The notes under the pieces were generated by a model, which searched no databases, had not been told where the DNA came from, and worked only from the letters and a program-made list of their open reading frames with translations. Positions 1 to 12,600 of a stretch of 64,000 bases of DNA are shown here, in pieces. This DNA comes from Scolanthus callimorphus. Taxonomy: Eukaryota; Cnidaria; Anthozoa; Actiniaria; Edwardsiidae. The stretch is taken from NCBI GenBank assembly GCA_033964015.1, contig CM066920.1, forward strand, positions 6,911,912 to 6,975,911, in the 5' to 3' direction. Positions within the stretch are counted from its first letter, which is position 1. Every line of letters starts with the position of its first letter. A program made the translations under genes and the position numbers.

Positions 1-653
1 CCCACCCTGCCCACTTCTTTCGACCACTGTATCATGGAACAAAATAACTATAGTGTTAAGAACTTTATATGCTATTGATGCAATACTTTTATTATATAGA
101 GCATGCTATGATTGGTCCAAATCTATGCTCTATTTGACCGATAATGCAATGGTTCTCTCCTGCTATATCATATGAGCATTAGTTAGAGCACAACTTTCTA
201 TGACTTTATCGGCGAATAGAGCATGCGTGATGTTGGGAGAGACATTTGAAAAGAATGATTCATGGGCTGCACATTCTCGTGTCTCCTGCCATCACATGCT
301 CTATTTCACTAATAAAGTCATTGAGAGTTGTGCTCTAATGCTAAAAGTATACTATAAGCTGGGATGGAAGTAACAGGTATTAATAAGTATTAGATGTGAT
401 ATATTTAGCTAAAGAAAATGTTTTGCAGAATTGCAAGAAATACCAGCTACTATTTTGCAACTAACTGAATTTTTTTAGTTGAAAGGTGAAAAACTTTGGT
501 CACTTTTGCAACCAGTACAGTGTTGAAATAGTCATTTTCACAGTTCCCCACCCTATTGTGTTTCAATGATTTCTACTCTTAGGTAATGTTGTGGTTAACT
601 TGTTACCTTATGCTTTAATTCTCAAACTGTTGTGTTTTATTTTGTGTGCACAG
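1..653. other. Presumed 5' intron or flank of HMMR
   Basis: I could not identify a coding exon here. The first HMMR exon I can place starts at 654 and needs one base carried over from an earlier exon, so the start codon lies either in this stretch, unrecognised, or before the window. The only clear structure is the inverted repeat at 177-341. Confidence 0.5.
177..341. repeat. Inverted repeat, MITE-like
   Basis: Arms of about 52 bases (177-232 and 290-341) are reverse complements with a few mismatches. Both contain the words TTAGAGCACAACT and AATAGAGCATG. The loop is about 57 bases. There is no coding potential. A foldback or MITE fragment is the simplest reading. Confidence 0.7.
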
Positions 654-3600
654 ATAGCCTACCAGGTCCAACTGATACCAGTGCATATCTAGGTATGCAG
701 TGACTTTAGTACTATTAAATACTAGCATCTAATCTGTCAGTTTTATTTAATATCCTGTGTTCTGTTGGACTTTTTTTGTTGACAGATATATTCTGTACAA
801 CATAAAACTTTTCATTTCCATTTAGACCTCAGCTCATGCAGCGCATCAAGTTGGAATGGAACCTCCTCTTTTAGCACTCCTCGGGATAAGAAAACTGATA
901 AGGTAGACAGTAAAATACATTGGGTGAACTGCTATTTATTATGAAAATATATAATTATTTACAATAATCCTTCCTCTTGAAATAATTATTTCCTCAGGTG
1001 AAATTTGAAAAGAGCAAGCTAGAAATGACTATAGTATTGTTGGAAAAAGAAATCAAAGATTTGAAAGCACAGAACTCCAAGGTAAATTTTATACAACATG
1101 CTTTCAGAATTAGCTTGCTGACATAGACCTAACAATCTGTGTTTTCCTTTCCTGAAAGGCACCAGTAAGAAGATTATTTATCCTTTACTTAACGGTGCAG
1201 TGCTTTTCATTCAGTACTTTTAATCTCATTCCTCTGTCAATCCTGCAAACTGTAAGGCATTTCTTACTTATACCACAAGTGTATTCCATGTCTCCAATAT
1301 TTCACATGTCTTGTAATTAATGTGATCATAGGTTATTGCCACTGTTGTTGAAAAAGAAGATAAATCTGTCGCAACAGAAAGTGGTGCATGGACACAAGAA
1401 ACAACTGTAGTGGAAACAACATCTCAGGTAATAATGTTGTATGACAAAGCAAAGGAGAAACTCAAAGAAAAGTTGAAGGAAACTTATATATTTTTGTTTC
1501 CAGATGGCCTTGTATGCTTCATGCGTGGTGTGTGTGTGTGTTATGTGTGAAAGCACTGAGAAACCACATGTAAACAAGATTAAAAAACTACAATAGATAG
1601 CTGTATGCTCTTTGGTTGAAAAATGTATAATATATAACAAATCTTCACTTGGTTCAGGGAAGTCAATGACTCCTGGGTTTTCCAAGAGAATCTATAAACA
1701 GAGACTTTTCCATTCCCCCTGGCAATTTTCCAGAACTGCAGTCATAACAATGTATTTTTTCCAGGTACCCATCTTGGTATTATCTCAAATATTTGCTTTT
1801 AGGATATACCGTTTCCGGGAAACGTTGTCACCCAAAAAGCCTATAAGCTTGAAGCGCAAAGGATGATGGGGGCCTTTAAACTGCTACTGTTTGATCTGAA
1901 TTCAGACAGTTATCGCAAACACAGGTGAAATGATTAAATTCAGCACATTTCCAAGCATGTTTGTTTCTAATATTTTACAGAAATTTAAATAAATCTTTAC
2001 CCATACTCCCTAGCGCACCAAGCTTATAGGCTTTTTGGGTGACAACGTATCCCGGAAACGGTATATATTATACTAACACATGCATACTTCACAATCATGT
2101 ATAACCAAAGATTGCCATGGTGATGAGTTTACAAGCCCTAACTAACTTTAAAACACTCCACATTTTTCTTTATCAACACAGGGTGTCAGCACCGAGAGAA
2201 ACACAGAGGAGAAATCTGTAGGCACAGATGTAGTAGACCCAACTATAGCTGATGTATCTGCACTTCTTGAGGCAAAAGAGAAAGAACTGAGTAATTTGCA
2301 ACTGCAACTACGATGTGATCAGGAGACCAGTAGAGCGGACTTGGAGCTGGAACAGAGCAGAAATGCTGCATTGAAAATGAGGCTTGAAGCTCTTGGTAAA
2401 AATAAATCAGTATTTTAAGGATTCTTTATTTATTTCTTTTATTGTTGGGAATAATTCACGCCAATGGCATAGCTAGTATGACTGGAAGTTGCTTATGCAA
2501 CATGCATTGCTAACGCCCTTGGAACATTACATAAAAAGAGCAATGGTTTGCGCACGTCTTGCCACATATGTTTAAAGTGCGCACACCTTCTCTCGCCGGT
2601 CTTTGTAAACACCGCCTATGAATTTAAATCAACTCGCCAAAACAACGCTTTACCGCTACTATTAAACTACCCACACTTTTTCCTTGATACATACTCGATG
2701 CAAAGCACGCACTACCTGCACTGGGAATTACTAGCATAATGTTGTCAAACGTTGCCATAAAGTAGAGTTATGCGAGACAAAATGTTCACGCTATTTCTAG
2801 TTCTAGTGTAAAATTGTCGCAAAAACCTGTGTTTTGCAGAAAATACCAACAAAGATCTTGAAATGGATCGAGACCAGGCTGAGGAAGAGAATCGTAAACT
2901 TCATGGTGAGATGCTCTCTTGAATCACAAAATTATACTTTCTCTACTTTCTGCTCCCTTCCGCCGCTAGCTCGAGGAACACAGATCCCTGTGTTCGCTAC
3001 GGAAGCCGAAACTGGACCATACACGGGCCCTAACTAGGCATATCATGGAAAACTTGAGAGGGATGAGCGAGCCCTGCTCCCCCTAATGCCGGCAGGGGCG
3101 TAGCCAGGGGGGAGGGGCAAAGGGGACCCCCCCCCCCCTTTCTCGGGAGATTTTCCCATACATTTACTGTATTTGCTGGAGGAAATTTGAAAGTTTTCGT
3201 ATATTTTCATAGTCCCATATTTTCACTATCCGCCACCACCACCGCCGCCACCAAAATTCCTGCTACGCCCCATCACTCTTTACCTTGGGCGTGATGTTAT
3301 CCTATTTCAGATCACGTGGCATTCCCATGAGTATTCTTTCTACGCACTGAAGGATATATGAACATGGAAGCAACGCAAACAAAGAAAGATTATTCAAATG
3401 ATGCCACGTGATCTGAAATGGGACAACATTACGCCCATTACGCCTCATTTGGTCAGAGAAACCGGTTGGTTGAAAATGGCTCAGACTATTCCGATTGGTT
3501 CCTTCCTACCGAAACGGTTGGACAACTAAAAAAAATTTTGACTGAACCATTTACCTTCCAACCGAAATTTTCGATCCGAATGGCCAAATGGAAAGCACTT

Positions 3601-6600
3601 TGTTTTTCGTATTTTTACAGGCGTGGCAGCTGAACTTAGGGCTGAGACATTAGATCTAGAACGAAGAGTTGATGAGAAACAAAAAGAAACTGAGGTAGAA
3701 ACAAAATGTGTAATGTTTTCGGTTGTGAAGGGTGCTGCTTTGAAACATCATGAAAGGTCAAATCGAAGTAGGCTGCCTGACCCCCTAGAAATGGTGCCCG
3801 TCACTCGAGAATACCGCGACTCACAGGCGTTACTTCCGCTAAGGTATCACCCTGTTAAGGGGCGTGAATACTGAGGGCCAAAAAAGAGTGGCGCTGCGCA
3901 AAAATACAGCGAGAGAAAAGTGGAAAAGACGCCGTTTATCTTTTCTTCTCACCCGAAGATTCTTTTACCTTGCGTCTAATACTTCGAGGAAGTTCTGAAC
4001 TCATGATGGTTTTCTCTGTTTAGGAACTTCAGAGTAAACTGAACAGTGTCATTGAGGATGGACAGAAAAAGATTTCCACACTAGAAGCCGCCGTGTTTGA
4101 GGAAGTGCAGGTAGGTATTATGACATATGAAATACAAGGGAGTACTGAATATTAGTAAGCGACAGAAGTTTAAAATTAACTCTGAACAGAGGGGAGAGTG
4201 CTGACGATCATAGCCGGCTCCGTAAAAATCAGGCTACCTGTTTCCAGATTTCCGGAGAGGTATGTCCCCTACGGTATGCAAAGAATACGGTGTAATACGG
4301 TTTCTGTAGAAACTGTAGAAGAGAGATATTTGCCGTTCAAATTTGTTATAATTTGTTTTTGAGACCCTTTTATTTCGCACAAACTTTCAGTGTTTATTGT
4401 CACAGAAGATTATGTTCCAGACTTCCCTTTCTTGTCTTGACTTGACTCCTCGCGTCTCTCATTTTCTAGAAGTAAGATCCCAAGAAGACCAGCTTAAAAA
4501 CGCACTCGAAGCATGTGAGGTGAACTTCTCGGAAGCGCAATCCACAGCAGAGAAACTTGCTACCAAGAACTCGGAACTGAAGACCAAAGTCGATGAGATG
4601 GAAGAGAACTTAGTGGAGGTTATACTACGAGAGCAGAAGGCTATGGAAAATCTAAGGTTAGTGATTTACTAATACAATTTTAGCATAAAATAACGCATTA
4701 TTTGACGATGTTTCTCACCTGAGCTTGGATCTCGATCCTTAGGTGTTTAGAGGCCGAGAAATGCTCTCTAGAATGCCAACTGACACAGTCCCATAACGAC
4801 TACGAACAGAGATTGGAACTAGCGGGAAGCCAGGTTGAGCAATTACAGACTGAAATCAAACGGTAAGACACATCTGCAGTGAAAGAGATCAAGCTTAGTG
4901 CAAGTGGATTTTATCATCGCCGGTCAGTTCCATCGTCAGTTCCATCTTGACCACTCAAAACTGTTGCCAGCTTCACCGCTTTCACCAATCATCATCATCT
5001 TATTAGTCATCACGACCCAACAGTTTGTCATTTTGCCAGTTACTCGCTCATAAATGTTTTCTTGCTCTCAGGAATGAGGAAATGATGACAAACAACTTGA
5101 GATCGTTGACAGTAAAGTACGAAGCCCTTGAGCAGTCCTACGGTATGATTTGAATTCATTAAACCTTACTTTGCACACCTTCGTGGACCAGAGCGCGATG
5201 CTCTGGTCCTCCGATTATGCAGTTTCGGTACGTGTAAAGTCTTCAATAACTAAGAGACAAACTGAAATTCTTTGTTATTGTTTGCAGCTAACGAGAAGTC
5301 AAATTACGAACAGGAGCATCAGACGCTCACAGCTAACCTCGAGGCTTCTAAGAAATCACTGGAAGACAAGTAAGTTTGTTTGTCTGATCTTGGCTGGCGT
5401 TCACACACGCGCAGGACACAAACGCAAGTCAAGTGTAAATCACAGCGACGCAAGCGCAAACAACGCTTGCGTTCGCTTGATTTACACTAGATACAAGCAC
5501 AATGGAACCCGACGTCTCGATTTTCTTGCGCTTGCGTTCTAGTGTAAACCACTTAAGGGAATGTATGAGTTTGATATCCTTGCGATTGCGTCTTCGCTTG
5601 TGTTCGTGTGTGAACCAGCCCTTGCCGACCATCACTCTCGAGGTTATTCGTTTTTTAAAGAAATGTACCTTTTTTTTTCGTGCGTCTGTGCTGTAATAGA
5701 TGCACAGATGACGTCATAGCGTGTCATGACGCAAAACATTTCGCCACGAGACGCAGTCGAATGGCGTGACAAGCTATAATGTCTTCTGTGCATCTATTAC
5801 AGTACCGATAGACAACAACAAGAAACAGGGGCGACCGTGATCTCATTCAGGGGTCGACCCCAGGCCTACGCGGTGACTCTGGTTAAACCTCGTCTAAATT
5901 TCATTCAGACACATTTTTCGTAGCATGCGCGTGCTATGACGTCAATCGTCCTACCGACCAATCAGAGTGCGCGTTTTACTAGCATTGTTGTATAAGACAG
6001 GACTCGACAACATTTTTGTTTGCCCTTGCCTGCGTACAGCTCGCGTACAACCCACTGATGTTACGATAATTTTGTGGATAAGAGCCAAGCTCCCGATGAA
6101 AAGAAGTACGGACGCTTACTTTTCAGACACTAACGCGTTCTAGTAATTTCTTATTGTTCTTCTACTACACTATTTTAGTGAGACGCAAATAGCTGATCTG
6201 GAGTTCGTCTGTGTGAATCTTAAAGAACAAATGATCGAAGAGCAGCAAGTTACCTCCGAGATCAAGGATGTATGCCAGGAACTGATTGAAAAACTCGAAG
6301 CCAGTGAGGTAAGAGTTGCGCACCCTTGTGTTGCTTTATAAACTTGTAATCTACTCCAGAAATCATTTATCGGTGGAGACCCGTGGCGTTGCCTTCAACG
6401 GGCTGGAAACGTATCTTCCAGGTTGCAGTCCCCAGAAGCCGGGATATAGGTTGTGAGCCTCCCCAGTCGGCGGACACGGCTGGACGATGTAGGTTAAGAT
6501 TCATTGTAAATGAACGTGCGATCATTATCATTTTCCGCCCTCATTTTCACAGTCTAAAGTAAAACAACTTGAAGAAGATTCGTTAGAAATTCAAGAGGCA

Positions 6601-9600
6601 GCAGAAACAGATCGGAACATCTTGGAAGCAAAACAAACTGAGGTAAGAAGGATATTTGTAGGATGATTTCAACCATGATGGAGTCATATATTACAGAGTA
6701 CCGCCTTTGCTACAGATCACCCATCACAGTTCCTCGAGAATCCTACTTTGCTTTTTTCCTAGTTTGAAAAGAAAATTACAGAACATGAAACCAGAGAGGC
6801 GGAGCTGTCGGCGAATTTAGAAAACGCCCTAAGGTAAGCGTCATAAAAGGTTTCGGGCTTATGCTTATGCTCTTTGCTTTAACAGCCGTTGGGATTTGCA
6901 AATTGAAAATCTGTGAGCAAGCTTCTCTTCTGGTGTCTAAGGCTCGGGTTCAACAGACAATGCGGGAATCCAATAATGGGAGATGTTCGAGTAATTCGTA
7001 TTTCCGAGCTTGCGACGGAGAGCACCAGTGAAAACCGTGGTGACGTGTGTTACCATGTTTATTTTGCATTTTCTAGCGTTCAAAATCACCATGAGGGGGA
7101 GTTGATTAGAGTACGGGATGAGTCAGACAGGTATGCAAATGCTCCTCGTCACCCTACCCAAAATGCACCGCCTGTCACCATCTTTGATGGCAGCGAAATC
7201 ATTAAAATTCAGTCACCGAGGGTGCCTTAGCTTATTCATCGATTGCCTGATTTTGTCTGTTTCTTTTAGGAGTCAAAAAGAAGTAGTAATGTTGGAGGAG
7301 CGACTCAAAGATGTGGAGGATTCTTTGACTAGGTGGGTATCAATTCATCGAATTCCGTTACCAAAACGAAGACAACAGAAACTACCTCTGAAGGTAGGAA
7401 GTGCCAACGTTGTCTACCGTACCGAATGATAATCAAACCAAACTTAAATTTATTTTATTTGCAGGAAAGCAATGCAGGCTGAGGAAAAAGGTGTTAAAAT
7501 TAAAGAGGAATTCGGAAGGTAATAGATTTAAACCAAATATCAACCTTATCTACCACCATCCTTTTCATTCGACCATAATGATCTCATATAGGTCTGGCCA
7601 TACCTCAATCCTATCAAACCAATATCTAGACCGTTGGACTCGTTAGTTACCACTCTATGCTGCTAAACCTATCCCGTGCTGTTCGATTTCTTTTTTATAT
7701 TTGTATCGTGTTATCATTATTTATGTAGTATTTTTGATTTATTATTGTACTTATCTTGTAAGTGTAAGGGAACCTGTTATTGGAGCATCGCTCTGTAGGC
7801 AAGCCCTCTATTGGGCGATTCAAGTAAATAAATGAATATAGTTCTAACCAGTCTCATTTGTTTGTTAATCAGGAGATTAGTGGAAACCCAGAAAAAATTG
7901 ACACAAACAGAGATCAATTTTTCAAGGTAAGGAAGCACCAAATATCGATTGTGTACTATGCATCCCAGTAGACCGTGGCAACCCAATTGGGTTTTCAGCC
8001 GGCTGACGACTGCTTCAAATTGATTACGAGATCGTTTTTTATGTATCACGTGATCACTTCGTTTGAGAGCAACAAAACAAAGGATGCTCAAACTCATCAC
8101 CCAAAAGTATTGATCACGTGGTACGTCACGTGGATCACGTGGTACATAAAAAGCGATCACGCGACTGCTCAATTTGAAGCAGTCGGCGGCGGGCCGAAAC
8201 ATTGAGGGTTGCCGCAGATTAAAGGGGCGGTGTCACGATTTTAGCACACTTTTGGTGATGTAAAACACATATAAATAACTGATGCATAGCCAAAATACTA
8301 GTCTAGGTTTGTTAAATAGCCCTTTAAAGAGCCTCTGTCATCCTCCATTTTGTCAGCCTAGCAACATACCGAGACAGAGAAAGCATCCGTTTCCATCGGC
8401 TGATTTAGGGAATGTAGTGCAATATTTGCGATTGAATTCGATAAATGAATAATAGAACTTCATTTTTAGAAGACTATTTCAAGATTTCTACACATAATTC
8501 GTTGTCTGATATCGACTGTAAACAATAACAAAGGAGTGGCTGACTAGGGCTCTTTAACTACAAGTCGATCTTATTGTAGGCTTCACGGACCTATTACGAG
8601 CGGATGGAAACGGATTGTTTCAAAGTTTGGATTTACATCAACATTTGCTTGTAAATCGCCAGTCTCTTCGCTAATACTTGCCTATATAGCCTATTAGGCT
8701 AATACCAAGTGATGTAAGTGATTTGGGGATGATTACATACAAATTTAGAGCTGTTTTTACAAATTTATTCAAACAACCGTGACACAGCCCCTTTAATGTG
8801 ATGCATACTACATCCGTTGAGTTAAGGGTTTTGGCTGGAGTTCCATTGGCTTCTAAAGATTTCAGTACCATGGAAAGCTGATTTGTTGGGTGATTGGAAA
8901 AAACTTTGTCTAAAGTGAGCTGCAAATACATTTTTGAAAAAGGAATTTGTGGATCTGCAAATGTGAAGGTGCATAGTGTTGGTCGCGCTGTGGCGCCAAG
9001 TGGTGAACTTCGTATCATAGTGCGTGTGACCTTCTCAACCATTGTTCTGCTTAACCACCAAACGTCTGTGTTCAGATATAAAGAAGAGCAGACTATGATT
9101 ATCAAGAAGATGGAGGACGAGCTCTCAAGGTAACGTTGACCTTTGCAAGCATTTTCTCTGTTGAAAAGATTCTGATCCACAAATACTAGTTCGATGTTGG
9201 TGTTTGTGGAGAGTAGTACGCAATCACATATCGAGGAGCACATGCCGGGGGGTTATGGGAAGCATTAGCATAGCGCGCAATGGATTGTGGGGCGAGTAGC
9301 GAAGCGTGCAAAGGTTTGTGGGGCAGGTGTAAGAAGCGACTCATTGCTAATCGTTACGTTACCTTCACCGTTCCCATAAGCCTTGGCACGCCTGCCAAGT
9401 AACGCAATGCCGGTAACAGTCGAAGAAAAACAAGAAACGATTGGACTCGAGTGTGTTGTTTGTGACCTCTGCCGGCCTGACCGCCACCCTCTTTTCTTTT
9501 TAGGCGCAAGCGCGTCCACGAAGAGCAGATTGAACAAATAGAAACTGATTACAAGAGGCAAGTTTTGTGTTTGTTATAGGGTGAATAGAATTGATTGAGT

Positions 9601-12600
9601 CTAGCCTTCCTTTTCCTGTGTGGAGTTTCGGGGAGCGCAAATGAGCGCTCATCCCTTTCTCTGAGTTGTGGGTGTCTGTCTCTCCAATTCACATGAACAC
9701 TGCTTACGCAAGGCACTAGTTTGCTTTGAAGCTCCACTTCAGCTCTCGTTCAGGGACGTCAATTGGGGAAGCCTTCCTCGACTCAGTAGCCTGCTAGCCG
9801 GCTCTTCAGTGGGCCGTTTTTTCGGATTTTTTTTTTTGTCTTGCGGGATTCCTGTGTCGCTGGTTCTTCTTTTCCCCCGCGACACAGAAATCCCGCGCAG
9901 GAATCGACTTGGCGGCCAAATGTTTCGCCATGACTGAAATGCGCAGCGCTCCATGTTAGTGACGCGACGGCATACGAGAAATGAAATCGAGTTTTTGTGC
10001 CACGTTTTTCTCGTATATACATTTTTCTATATTAGAATTAATATTATAATTTTAATTACATTTTTGAATATTGTAAATTTTAGATATATTGTATTTTTTA
10101 GTCCACACGCCCCTTGTGGAAATCAGCTGAGGTTGTCGGGGAAAGCGTGTTAAATAAAGTGTTACTACTACTCCCTTGTTTTTTTTGTCCCCCATGCCCC
10201 CAGAGGTCTTACGGTCTTTTCACATTTCCTTCTATTTTCCTGATTTAAATATGTGTTCCTTTTACAGGCGAATTCTAGACATAGAGCAAGAAAATGCAGT
10301 CTTGGAAGAAAAATTGAACAGGTAATTTTAAAGAACAAGATGAACCCTCATAGTATTGTAAAACGTATAACAGCGCCATGCTGTTAGAACGAACCAATAC
10401 AAACTTCCATCCCTCGCCTTCCATTCCACCGTGCGCGTCAACTTTTGTTTATCTAAAGTTCCTGTGTTCTCTGAAATATCTTTAATTTGAGGTTCTTCTT
10501 TTTCGTTCTGTAGGAGTGGCAGTGACGCCATGTTAGCCGAATTAAAGGCGCAAGTACAAATGTATGTAGAAAATTTATCTGCTAATATCCTAGCGACACG
10601 TAGCGTTCTGATTAGCTGCTTGCATGTCACTTGGTTCACTGAAACGGCGCACTGCGAAATAATTTAGCCCAATTAAAGGAGCAAGTGCAATTGTATGTAG
10701 AATATCTAGTATCTGCTGATATCCTAGAGATACGTAGCGTCATGCGCAGCCGCTTGCATGTCGCTTGGTTCACTCTTGGTTCACTAAACTCAAGGGCATT
10801 GCTCGTCACCTCGCGGGGAAGGCTCCATTATCTTACCCAGAGCTCCCCGGTTCGTCTTCTCGCGGGGGAGGCTCTGGGGACAGCCACTGACGCATGCGTG
10901 AGATTTGATACAGAGCCGTTGAGAGAAAAATCTTTCTGCGCATGCCCTAACGTTCAAAACCAGCCAATCAACAACGGCCCTCAAATGGATGTCACCAGAG
11001 CCTCCCCTGCGAGGAGCGAGCCGGGGAGCTCTGGGTACGAGAATGGGAAGGCTCTGGTGATAGCCATTGACGCATGCGCGAGATTTGATACAGACACGGG
11101 GAGGGATAGAAAAGATAGACACGAGGCTAAAAGCACGATATTCTGAATCAACTAATGAGCACGCTTTGCTTTGTTTAGGTGGCAGACAAAATATGAAGAC
11201 CTCGAGCAGAAAATCGAGCCTTTTAAGGTAACAATTCTTTTATATTTCTTTGTATCTGATGATTATACTCGCATTTCGTTTCTATACAAAGACGGTAGCA
11301 TGATGGCCCACGTTTTCAAAATATCTAATTTTGTTTTGATTTTTGGATTTGCTGTTACGCCAGTCAAACTATCTGAGCCAATCATATTCCTGCTCTGTTT
11401 CGCGTAGTGCACCCGCCTGGCTTCCCAGGACACGACACGACGTCGAATTTCAGTCGACTGCATAAGGCGAAACATGGCAATAATCTGATTGGCTCATACG
11501 CGGTTTGACTTGCGGAGCAGAAATTAAAGGTAGAAATAAATGTTTTGAAAACGTGAGTCACGATGCAGCGATTTTAGTAGCCTTCGAGCCGGCTTTCCTT
11601 TTGGCTTTTCGGGGAAATGTTCATTTTCGGGGCTCAGGATGCCTGTGGCGCAAAATCGAGAGGGAAAGGGGGGGGGGGGGGATAAAACCCTAAATGAAAG
11701 CCGGCTCGCAGCTACGATTTTAGCTGTAAGTCTTCGCCCTTTTGTGAACCCGCCATTGACAAAGAACGACACTACAAGAAAAGCTACACATACAATTTTT
11801 CTTTTATTTCCGCTGCTAGGAACAACTAGATGCGTACGAGTTAGAGAAGAACGCCCTGTTGAGTCGGAACAGCGAAGCAGAGCACGAGGTTAGTATGCAA
11901 ATGAATGATGATAGTTTCGAAAATGACAATGGGTGTGGTGCAATCTCGTTCCCATAAGGGAAGAGGTCAATACACTTGTACTCGAATGGTGCCCAATTTG
12001 TTCAGGGGAGGTGGTGGGTACCGGCATCTACCCCCTTAGGTACCCAATACCCCTTTTTCAGACGTAATTTTCTCCGAGCATGATCTAGGGGTACCTTATT
12101 TTATTGCACATATGGACTCCTCTCGCTGCGAGGAAAGCGTAGGAGCATACACCTTTTTAATATCTATTTTATTTAAGGAGATACTTGCTCTAAAATTCAG
12201 GTCTGAGAGGTAGGTGGCTCCGGCACCTACCCCACCCCCCCAAATTGGGCACCCACAGAAGTACGGATGTTTTGACCTCTCCCCTAAGGCCTCGCGCACT
12301 TCACGCTAGATACTTGCGCGCGAAAGCAGAGTCAAGAAACCACCTGCAGGGCCCGATATTTACATTTTTCGAGATGTGCCATTGGCGCCTAAATAACAAC
12401 ATTCTTGTCGCCAAATAGTGAAGTTTGGTCGCCGTAATAGAAATCTGGTCCCCATTGTTTTCTCTCGAATTAATGCAGTTGTTGACAGCTAATTTTGTGA
12501 TAATTAGCAATTAATGAATGAAGCTGAGTATGATATGGAGATTTATTCAGATCGAGGTATGGTGGATAACACCCTCCAAGATCTGAATAATTCTCCATAT

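Noticed and set aside
177..341. Paired repeats considered as a CRISPR-like array
   Set aside because: Only two arms in inverted orientation; the context is clearly eukaryotic.
4024..4110. Alternative HMMR donor after CAG at 4110
   Set aside because: It would leave the next exon (4470) out of frame with an immediate stop; the donor four bases later keeps the frame.
8671..9243. 190-aa minus-strand ORF
   Set aside because: It spans the right end of the TTAA-flanked element and an HMMR exon in antisense; no motif.
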